DNA of 13,740 nucleotides from CAYYHA01 sp964471535 (GTDB lineage: Bacteria; Myxococcota; Myxococcia; SLRQ01), in assembly GCA_964471535.1 (NCBI GenBank), contig CAYYHA010000100.1, positions 1-13,740 on the forward strand. The letters run 5' to 3'. Shown here piece by piece: positions 5,811 to 12,135 of this stretch (position 1 is the stretch's first letter; every line of letters starts with the position of its first letter). A program made the translations under genes and the position numbers. The notes under the pieces were generated by a model. It searched no databases. It saw only the letters and a program-made list of their open reading frames with translations, and had not been told where the DNA came from.

Positions 5811-7256
5811 ATGTCTGAACTTCCCACCCGCGACGTGGTCAGCGGCGAGGCGCGCTTCATCCTTCAGCACCTCGCGACCAACGCGAGAGAGGGCCGCAGC
5901 AACCACATGGCGGATGTGCGGGCCGAGCTCGAGAACGCCGTCACCCTCGATTTCGCCGACTACCTGAAGTTCCTGAAGAAGTTCCGGTACATCACCCTCA
6001 ATCGGCAGGAGCATACCCTCGGCTTGACCGAGGACGGCGATCGGGTGGTGGAGGGGTACGATGTGGACCGCTTCACCCTCGAAGTCGGCGACTACTTTCG
6101 TGGGAAGGTTCAGGAGGAGTCGAAGGTGGTCGTGCACGAGGAGGTCGCCGAGGCCCCGGCCTACCGCGATCGCTCCGACTCGACGCGCATCAGCCAGGTG
6201 GGCACCGGCGATCTGCGCTACGTGAAGTACGATGAGATCGGCGCAGGCGGCCTCGGGACGGTCTTCCTGGGCAAGCACAACACCCTGGGGACCGATCTTG
6301 CCATCAAGGAGATCAAGGACCTCTTCGGCCACTTCTCCTTCCTCGACCGGAGCGCCGTCGCCGAGCGTCTCACCGAGGCGGTTCGGGCGCAGGCACAGCT
6401 CGACCACCCGAACGTGATCCGGATCGTGGACCTCGAGCCCGGCGTCGCGCACCCCTACTGGGTGATGGAGCTGGCTCGGGGGGGCTCCCTGCGCAAGGTG
6501 CTCGAGGCCCGGGACGGGACGCCCCTGCCCGAGCCGGTGGCCCTGCGCTACCTCTTGCAGATTCTCTATGCGCTGAAGGCCGCCCACGCGGCGGGGGTGA
6601 TCCACGGCAACCTCAAGCCGGAGAACGTCCTCCTCGATGGCTGCGGAAACGCGAAGCTGGGGGATTTCGGACTCTCCACGGTGCTCGAGGTCGACACGGA
6701 GAACAAGAACCTGCCCCAGGTCTTCCTGGCCACCAGCGCCATGGAGTACATGGCGCCGGAGCAGATCCAGAAGAAGCGGGACGAGATCGATGCGAGCACC
6801 GATGTCTACGCCGTCGGGATCCTCCTCTACGAGATGCTGACGGGCGAGCCGCCGGGCCGGCGCGCGCCCCTGCCCTCGGTGCTCAACAGCGGTGTGTCGA
6901 AGAGCGTGGACCGCCTCTTCGACAGGATGACGCAGGATCGGAAGAAGAAGCGCTACCCCGATGTGGACGCGGTGCTCGACGATTTCTACAAGGCCTTCGC
7001 GGACGGAAAGTACGGTCGGAGCGGAGATCTCCTCCTCTCGATGAGCCCTCCGGATCTCGGCGCGACCCCGTCCGAGGAGACGGGGACCAAGGAATCGGCA
7101 GAGAAGACTCGCGCACCTGCGCCAAGCACCAAGACCGCACCTGGCACTGCCAAGGAGGCGGTGAAGAGCAAGGAGGCGGCGAAGGCCTCGACGAAGGCGG
7201 CGGCCAAGGAGAAGACGGCGTCGGGCTCGACCAAGGGAAGCGCCAGCGCCGGTTGA
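5811..7256 (+). CDS. Eukaryotic-type Ser/Thr kinase homologue, probable pseudokinase (HGN in place of HRD)
   Basis: A 481-residue cytoplasmic protein without a membrane segment. Residues 1 to about 100 form a helical, winged-helix-like region (ADYLKFLKKFRYITL, then TLGLTEDGDRVVEGY) that I cannot name. The kinase domain spans about 137-395, with the glycine loop GAGGLGTVF (144-152), K166 in LAIKEIK, E189 of helix C, DFG at 285-287 and the APE motif in EYMAPEQI. The catalytic loop reads HGNLKPEN: H265, G266, N267, K269, N272. The catalytic aspartate is therefore Asn and the preceding Arg is Gly, so phosphotransfer is expected to be lost or very weak while ATP binding may remain. The tail (about 425-481) is rich in Ala, Lys, Ser and Thr, like histone H1-type bacterial tails, and may bind nucleic acid or a partner. 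A strong ribosome-binding site fixes the start. The PilZ-protein gene follows after 19 bp. Confidence 0.9.
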   Translation: MSELPTRDVVSGEARFILQHLATNAREGRSNHMADVRAELENAVTLDFADYLKFLKKFRYITLNRQEHTLGLTEDGDRVVEGYDVDRFTLEVGDYFRGKVQEESKVVVHEEVAEAPAYRDRSDSTRISQVGTGDLRYVKYDEIGAGGLGTVFLGKHNTLGTDLAIKEIKDLFGHFSFLDRSAVAERLTEAVRAQAQLDHPNVIRIVDLEPGVAHPYWVMELARGGSLRKVLEARDGTPLPEPVALRYLLQILYALKAAHAAGVIHGNLKPENVLLDGCGNAKLGDFGLSTVLEVDTENKNLPQVFLATSAMEYMAPEQIQKKRDEIDASTDVYAVGILLYEMLTGEPPGRRAPLPSVLNSGVSKSVDRLFDRMTQDRKKKRYPDVDAVLDDFYKAFADGKYGRSGDLLLSMSPPDLGATPSEETGTKESAEKTRAPAPSTKTAPGTAKEAVKSKEAAKASTKAAAKEKTASGSTKGSASAG

Positions 7257-7275
7257 TTCCGCCGTCCCCGGTCCG

Positions 7276-8073
7276 ATGGAAGAGCTGCTCCGCGATCGCC
7301 GCGCCTATCCCCGCCTCGCTGTCTCTCTCCCCTGCCGCTTCTCCGACTTCAACTACGAATGGGACGGCACGGTCGTCTCGCTGTCCACCGCCGGCTGCCG
7401 CGTCGAGAGCAGGCAGCTCTTTCGGCCCGGAAAGGACCTGAGCTTCGTCGTCCGTACGGAGGAGGGCGAAGAGCTGACAGCGGAGGGCATCGTCCGGTGG
7501 GTCCGCGCGGCGACGGGACGCGATCCCGGCCTCCTGGGGGTGGAGTTCGATCTGCGCCGGCCCGGTCTCGCCGAGAACACCACCGACTTCGTCGAGCGTC
7601 TTGCCGCCTCCGATGTCGATGTCGCCATGCGCTATCGCGCGGCGGGCCGTCCCATCCCCATGGCGCAGATTCTCTACCAGAAGCGGCAGAGGCCGCCCGA
7701 CGTGCAGCTCACCAACGAGGAGCGCACCTTCCTCGCGTGCATCGACGGGCGCACCGACCTCTACGGGGTCCGGCAGGCCCTCGGCCCGGCGTGGGAGTCG
7801 GTGAGCTATGCCGCCTTCTCACTTCTCGGAAAAGGTGTGCTCACGACGATCCAGGCCCAGGGGATCGTCGGGACCGCGCAGGGACCGCGGCCGGCGCCCA
7901 CGGCCAAGGAGACGATGGCGCGCAACCAGAAGGCCCAGGAGTACTACGAGAAGGCCATGGAGGCGCGGGCCACAGGCAACGTACCCCTGGCCCTGACCAA
8001 CCTGCGTCTGGCGATCATGCTCGCGCCGGGAGATCCCGAGATCACCCGCGCTCTCGAGGAGCTCGAGGGCTGA
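7276..8073 (+). CDS. PilZ domain protein with winged-helix-like and TPR-like C-terminal parts
   Basis: A 265-residue cytoplasmic protein in three parts. The PilZ domain (about 6-105) shows the c-di-GMP arginine motif RAYPR (R9, R13). The second motif, normally (D/N)xSxxG, reads SLSTAG (35-40), so its first residue is altered and c-di-GMP binding is likely but not certain. About 143-193 (LTNEERTFLACIDGRTDLYG, then ALGPAWESVSYAAFSLLGKGVL) resembles the winged-helix segment that follows DUF4388/PATAN-type domains in deltaproteobacteria. About 212-262 (KAQEYYEKAMEARATGNVPL, then ALTNLRLAIMLAPGDPE) is a TPR-type helical pair. It follows the kinase-like gene by 19 bp with no good ribosome-binding site, so the two are probably one transcript. 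Its last 32 bp overlap the converging pgi gene. A role as an effector in c-di-GMP signalling is inferred from the domains. Confidence 0.87.
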   Translation: MEELLRDRRAYPRLAVSLPCRFSDFNYEWDGTVVSLSTAGCRVESRQLFRPGKDLSFVVRTEEGEELTAEGIVRWVRAATGRDPGLLGVEFDLRRPGLAENTTDFVERLAASDVDVAMRYRAAGRPIPMAQILYQKRQRPPDVQLTNEERTFLACIDGRTDLYGVRQALGPAWESVSYAAFSLLGKGVLTTIQAQGIVGTAQGPRPAPTAKETMARNQKAQEYYEKAMEARATGNVPLALTNLRLAIMLAPGDPEITRALEELEG

Positions 8074-9700
8074 CCCCATCCGTCGCGCGTTTGAGGAGCC
8101 GTTCGAGGCCCTCCCCGTAGTGGTCGCCGAGGTGAATGCGGAGGACGCGCCGGCCCCGCTCCACCAAGGCACGAAAGTCTCCCAGCGCCTGCGCCGCCTC
8201 GAGTGTGGCGAAGTCGTAGTCGGCACCAGGTATGGGCAACTCCGGGGAGGCGTCCCAGGTCAGCTGCAGAAAGACCCCGGTGGGCGGGCCCCCCTTGTGG
8301 AGCTGCCCCGTCGAGTGTTGGAACCGAGGCCCGTACCCCAGCGTGGTCGCCACGCCCGTCTGGGCCCGAAGCCAGTTCCGAAGCGTCTCCAGATCGCGGC
8401 GGGTCGATTCGTTGGCAGGCAAATAGGCGAGGATCGCCAAATAGTCGCCTGGGGTCACACGATCCAGATGCGCCTGCAACACGTCGGCGCTCGCCGGCAG
8501 ATCGGGGTCGGCGAAGAAGGCGAGGCCGTCGGCCACCTCGACGGCCGTGGGGGCTTCGGCTGGCCCGCTCTTTCGGGCTTCCAGGATCTCCTGGGTGAGG
8601 CGCTTGCTCAGGGCGACGTCCGGCTCGTCGAAGGGGTTTACCTCCAAGATGGCCCCAGCGACGGCGGTTGCGATCTCCCAGCGCATCACTTCGGCGCCGA
8701 GCGCGGCCTTCGAGTCCAGCTCGATCCGCAGGCAGGGCTGACCCTTCTCGCGCAGCGGCTCGAGGCGATCGGCCTCACCGTGCATCGCGATCTCGACGAA
8801 GATCCGGTCGTCGCCGTAGCCCTCCATCCCCGTCAGGGCCTCACCGACAATGGGCACGATGCCCCGCCCCTGCTTACCCGTGCTCTCGGCGACGAGCTGC
8901 TCGATCCAGTCGGCGAAGGGCGCGATCGCCTCGCTCGTCACCAGGGTCAGTTTGTCGCGTCCCGCCAGTGCCGCCTCACCCAAGAAGGCGCCCAAGCGCA
9001 GCCCAGGGTTCTCTGCGGGGGGCCTGCGGCACTGCGTCGCCAGGGTACGGGCCGCTTCGAGCAGGGGTGCTGCATCGAGGCCCAGGAGCGCGGCAGGCGC
9101 CAGGCCGAAGTGCGTCAGGGCGGAGTAGCGCCCACCCACCTCCGGCGGCGCGTGGAGACAGGTGACGAAGCCCGCTGCCTCGCAGGTCTGCGACAGGGGC
9201 GTTCCAGGATCGGTGATGGCGAGGTAGAGGCCCCCCTTCGCCGAGAAGTAGCGGTAGAGGCTCATCGTTTCGATGGTCGTCCCCGACTTCGACGCCACGA
9301 CGAAGAGGGTGTGCTCCAGATCGAGCGTCGACTCCACCGCGGCGATGGCCGCCGGGTCGGTCGTGTCCAGAACCGTCAGGGGCACGCCGCCAGGTCCTGG
9401 TCCGAAGACCTCCGAGAGCACCTCAGGAAAGAGGGAGCTGCCACCCATCCCGAGCAGGACACAGTGGTCGATCTGGCGCTCGCGAACGAGTTCCCGGAGG
9501 GGCTGCACCGCCGCCCAGGTCTCCCCCGCTCGCTCCGGCGCCTCGAGCCAGCCGAGGCGCCGGCCGATGGCCGCAGGATCACCGGGCCACAGGCCCGGGT
9601 CCTTCGCCCACAGCCGGTCCACGAAACGCTCCCGGGCGAGCGTCGCCAGACGCTGCTCCACACGGGGCCGAAGCTGTCCCAGATCCTCGCGTGCGGCCAT
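8042..9700 (-). CDS. pgi: Glucose-6-phosphate isomerase
   Basis: A 552-residue cytoplasmic enzyme that interconverts glucose 6-phosphate and fructose 6-phosphate in glycolysis and gluconeogenesis. Two sugar-isomerase (SIS) domains are visible. Marks are GMGGSSL (84-90), DTTDPAAI (112-119), SKSGTT (137-142), GGRYSALT (189-196), the glutamate region QLVAESTGKQGRG (269-281), NPFDEPDVALSK (355-366) and HSTGQLHKGGP (462-472), which holds the conserved His and Lys. The sequence style, especially GGRYSALTHFGL and STGQLHKGGP, resembles the isomerase half of transaldolase/isomerase fusion proteins, but here it stands alone. The ATG at 9700 is the first possible start, because an in-frame TAG lies 12 bases upstream. 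Six C precede it, so there is no Shine-Dalgarno sequence. The 3' end overlaps the converging PilZ gene by 32 bp. It lies 116 bp downstream of the MshEN gene. Confidence 0.95.
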   Translation of the reverse strand: MAAREDLGQLRPRVEQRLATLARERFVDRLWAKDPGLWPGDPAAIGRRLGWLEAPERAGETWAAVQPLRELVRERQIDHCVLLGMGGSSLFPEVLSEVFGPGPGGVPLTVLDTTDPAAIAAVESTLDLEHTLFVVASKSGTTIETMSLYRYFSAKGGLYLAITDPGTPLSQTCEAAGFVTCLHAPPEVGGRYSALTHFGLAPAALLGLDAAPLLEAARTLATQCRRPPAENPGLRLGAFLGEAALAGRDKLTLVTSEAIAPFADWIEQLVAESTGKQGRGIVPIVGEALTGMEGYGDDRIFVEIAMHGEADRLEPLREKGQPCLRIELDSKAALGAEVMRWEIATAVAGAILEVNPFDEPDVALSKRLTQEILEARKSGPAEAPTAVEVADGLAFFADPDLPASADVLQAHLDRVTPGDYLAILAYLPANESTRRDLETLRNWLRAQTGVATTLGYGPRFQHSTGQLHKGGPPTGVFLQLTWDASPELPIPGADYDFATLEAAQALGDFRALVERGRRVLRIHLGDHYGEGLERLLKRATDGVSPRAPRERG

Positions 9701-9816
9701 GGGGGGAAGCTACCGCCGCCGGAGGTGCCGCGGGAAGGGGCGGGGGCTCGGCAGCGCGGCTGCACCAAAGCGCCTCGACGGCACTCCGGGGCCTCGATGG
9801 GCCGCCCGCGGGCGCC

Positions 9817-10608
9817 CTAGCCCGAGCGGTTGGTGAGGGCGCTCCGAAGCTCCTCACGTCTCGCCACGCCCTTCTCCACGAGCAGCTCGAGCACCGACTG
9901 CAGGACGATGCGACTCTTCTCCATGTGGTCCTCGAGCTTCGACAGGCGCGCCCGCTCCTGTGGTGAGAGGGCCTTGATGTCGAAGAGGTCGCCGCCGAAG
10001 AGGTCGCTGCGCGGGGGCGGCGACGGGGACGCCTGCGCCGAGGCGGCGGCCTGGGCGCGCCTGCGCGCTTCGTCCTGCCGGCGAAGCTGGTCGATGGAGG
10101 TCATCACCGTGTTCCCGCTCATGTCGGTGATCTTGAACTCGTCCTCGGGGGGCAGATCGATGCCCTCCTCCTCCACCTCTTCGCCGAAGTAGTACTTGCG
10201 AACGGCCCGCCGGATGGCGTTGACCCCGGCTACCATCGTGCGCACGCGGCAGCCGGCCAGCCGCATGATGTGGTCGAGGTGGCCGATGTCGACGGGATCG
10301 GTCACCGCCACCACCAGCGTTCGGCCGTTGTTCTCCAGCTCGAGGGGCAGCACCGCCAGATCGAAGCAGTCCGTGCCCTTCATCTTCGCCAGCGCATCGC
10401 CCCTGGGGACCACCTGCGCGAGGTCCACCTCAGGGATGCGTGTGACCCGGGAGATGTAGTCCACGAGGTTGCGCTCGGGCACCATCCGGCTCTCCACCAG
10501 GATGTGCTCGATGCGCTTGCCTGTGTACTCCTGCTGGGCGCGCGCCGAATCGAGCTGGTTGATGTCGATGTAGCGCTGCTCGAGGAGCAGAGTGGCGAGA
10601 TCACTCAC
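9817..10608 (-). CDS. Stand-alone MshEN (GspE/PilB N-terminal-like) protein
   Basis: A 263-residue cytoplasmic protein made of the regulatory N-terminal domain of type II secretion / type IV pilus ATPases without the ATPase. Residues about 1-60 are the paired helical modules (LATLLLEQRYIDINQLDSA and GKRIEHILVESRMVPERNLV). About 75-142 is the following alpha/beta part (FDLAVLPLELENNGRTLVVA, then VTDPVDIGHLDHIMRLAGC). No Walker A or B motif is present. An acidic, Ala/Pro/Ser-rich linker (about 143-215) leads to a C-terminal helical segment (LSKLEDHMEKSRIVLQSVLE). MshEN domains of this family can bind c-di-GMP, but the leading RLG of the binding motif is changed here (KRI at the second module), so binding is uncertain. 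The start codon is GTG at 10608. It lies 10 bp behind purF on the same strand, so it is probably read from the same transcript. Confidence 0.82.
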   Translation of the reverse strand: MSDLATLLLEQRYIDINQLDSARAQQEYTGKRIEHILVESRMVPERNLVDYISRVTRIPEVDLAQVVPRGDALAKMKGTDCFDLAVLPLELENNGRTLVVAVTDPVDIGHLDHIMRLAGCRVRTMVAGVNAIRRAVRKYYFGEEVEEEGIDLPPEDEFKITDMSGNTVMTSIDQLRRQDEARRRAQAAASAQASPSPPPRSDLFGGDLFDIKALSPQERARLSKLEDHMEKSRIVLQSVLELLVEKGVARREELRSALTNRSG

Positions 10609-10618
10609 GCGGCAAATT

Positions 10619-12073
10619 CTATGCGCTCTCTACCGAAGGTGCGACTTTGGTCGCGGGTCCCGCCGACGGCTCGGCGGCGGACCGCGCCGGCGCATCGCCC
10701 AGGTCCGGCACCGGCATCAGGTAACGCCCCGTGAAACAGCCATCGCAGAAGGTGCAGCCATCTGTGTCCCCCACCGCCGCATGGAGCCCCTCCACCGACA
10801 GGTAACCCAGGCTGTCGGCGGTGACGTAGCGGGCGATCTCCTCCACCGTATGCGAGCTGGCGATGAGCTCCTTCTTCGTGGGCGTGTCGATGCCGAAGTA
10901 GCAGGGGTCGGTGGTGGGGGGGCTGGAGATGCGAAGGTGCACCTCCCGCGCACCCGCCTGGCGCAGCATGTGGACGATCTTTCGGCTCGTGGTGCCGCGA
11001 ACGATGGAGTCGTCGACGACCACCACGCGCCTGCCCTTCAGCGCTGCCCGCACCGGAGAGAGCTTCAGCCGCACGCCGAAGTGCCGGATCGAGTCCGTCG
11101 GCTCGATGAAGGTGCGGCCCACGTAGTGGCTGCGCACCAGCCCGAGATCGAAGGGAATGCCGCTCCCTTCCGAGTAGCCGATGGCCGAGGCGACGCCGCT
11201 GTCGGGAACAGGGATCACGATGTCGGCATCGGCGGGGTGCTCGGCAGCCAATCGCCGACCCATCGCCTTGCGTGCCTTCCACACGCTGCGCCCGAAGACG
11301 AGGGAGTCGGGCCGGGCGAAGTAGACCAGCTCGAAGATGCAGTGACCGCGCCGGTCGGCGTGGAGCTCCTGGGGCTTCAGCGACTTCAGGCCGTGCTCGT
11401 CGAGGATCACCATCTCGCCGGGCTCGATCTCCCGGATGAACTCCCCCTCGATGAGATCGAGGGCGCAGGTCTCGCTCGCCAGCACGTAGGACCCCTTCAG
11501 TCGCCCGAGAACCAGCGGGCGGAAACCGAGGGGGTCGCGCACGCCGATGAGCTTCGAGTCGGTGAGGAAGAGCAGGGAGTAGGCGCCGTGCACCCGGCGA
11601 AGCGCCTCGACGATGCGCTCCTCCACCGTGGCCGCGTGGGAGCGGGCGATGAGGTGCACGAGCACCTCGGTGTCCATCGTCGACTGGAAGATGGAGCCGT
11701 CTGCTTCGAGCTCGGCGCGCACCCGGCGTGCATCGACGAAGTTGCCGTTGTGGGCAACGGCGATGGAGCCGCCGGCGTAGTCCACCGAGAAGGGCTGCGC
11801 GTTCTTGATCTGGGAGGCCCCGGTGGTGCTGTAGCGCACGTGTCCGATGGCGACCTCACCGGGCAGGCGCGCGAGCACCTCCTCCACGAAGATGTCCGCC
11901 ACCAGCCCCATGGCGCGGTGGCCGTAGAGTTGCCTCCCGTCGCTCGAGACGATGCCGGCGCTCTCCTGACCGCGGTGCTGCAGCGCGTGCAGCCCGAGAT
12001 AGGTGAGGTTGGCCGCCTCGGGATGTCCGAAGATCCCGAAGATCCCGCAGTACTCTTTCAAGCGGTCGAACAC
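10619..12073 (-). CDS. purF: Amidophosphoribosyltransferase (glutamine PRPP amidotransferase)
   Basis: A 484-residue cytoplasmic enzyme for the first committed step of purine synthesis: PRPP plus glutamine gives 5-phosphoribosylamine (EC 2.4.2.14). The N-terminal Ntn glutaminase domain starts MFDRLKEYCGIFG. C9 would be the nucleophile after removal of a short propeptide of eight residues. LHALQHRGQESAG (28-40) and AVAHNGN (105-111) are also typical. The PRPP site is VVVVDDSIVRGTTS (350-363). Four cysteines fit the Fe-S-containing Bacillus type: C245 in HCIFELVYFARPDS, C391 in PCYFGIDTP, and C443 and C446 in CDGCFTGRY. A [4Fe-4S] cluster is therefore expected. The start codon is GTG at 12073 with no clear ribosome-binding site. 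The gene diverges from the ceramidase-like gene across 62 bp holding a nested inverted repeat. The MshEN gene follows after 10 bp. Confidence 0.97.
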   Translation of the reverse strand: MFDRLKEYCGIFGIFGHPEAANLTYLGLHALQHRGQESAGIVSSDGRQLYGHRAMGLVADIFVEEVLARLPGEVAIGHVRYSTTGASQIKNAQPFSVDYAGGSIAVAHNGNFVDARRVRAELEADGSIFQSTMDTEVLVHLIARSHAATVEERIVEALRRVHGAYSLLFLTDSKLIGVRDPLGFRPLVLGRLKGSYVLASETCALDLIEGEFIREIEPGEMVILDEHGLKSLKPQELHADRRGHCIFELVYFARPDSLVFGRSVWKARKAMGRRLAAEHPADADIVIPVPDSGVASAIGYSEGSGIPFDLGLVRSHYVGRTFIEPTDSIRHFGVRLKLSPVRAALKGRRVVVVDDSIVRGTTSRKIVHMLRQAGAREVHLRISSPPTTDPCYFGIDTPTKKELIASSHTVEEIARYVTADSLGYLSVEGLHAAVGDTDGCTFCDGCFTGRYLMPVPDLGDAPARSAAEPSAGPATKVAPSVESA

Positions 12074-12081
12074 GGCGCACG

Positions 12082-12117
12082 AATGTGTTCCATCGGGCTT
12101 GCCCTGGCAAGCACATT
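12082..12117. promoter_or_regulatory. Nested inverted repeat between divergent genes, candidate operator
   Basis: In the 62-bp gap between the purF start (12073) and the ceramidase-like gene start (12136), AATGTG (12082-12087) pairs with CACATT (12112-12117). Inside lies GCTTGCC (12097-12103), a two-base centre, and GGCAAGC (12106-12112). The inner repeat has perfect 7-bp arms with a two-base gap, which suits a dimeric repressor better than an RNA hairpin. It could control purF, the divergent gene or both. No regulator is encoded next to it, and the binding protein is unknown. Confidence 0.45.
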
Positions 12118-12135
12118 GCCGGGAGAACGGGACCC

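Noticed and set aside
5375..5860. Open frame on the minus strand opposite the small membrane protein (161 codons)
   Set aside because: The plus strand gives two coherent transmembrane helices. The minus frame is low-complexity and overlaps the kinase-like gene start.
5742..6605. Open frame on the minus strand opposite the kinase homologue (287 codons)
   Set aside because: It is a shadow of the kinase domain. There is no motif, and the plus-strand gene has a strong ribosome-binding site.
9803..9814. CGCCCGCGGGCG palindrome behind the MshEN gene as terminator
   Set aside because: It is a short, loop-less palindrome with no T-run on either strand. Such GC palindromes are common in this composition.
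8120..9820. Long open frame on the plus strand opposite pgi (566 codons)
   Set aside because: It is a shadow of pgi, which has full family motifs. The frame translates to Arg/Gly/Gln/His-rich sequence with no recognisable domain, as expected in GC-rich DNA.
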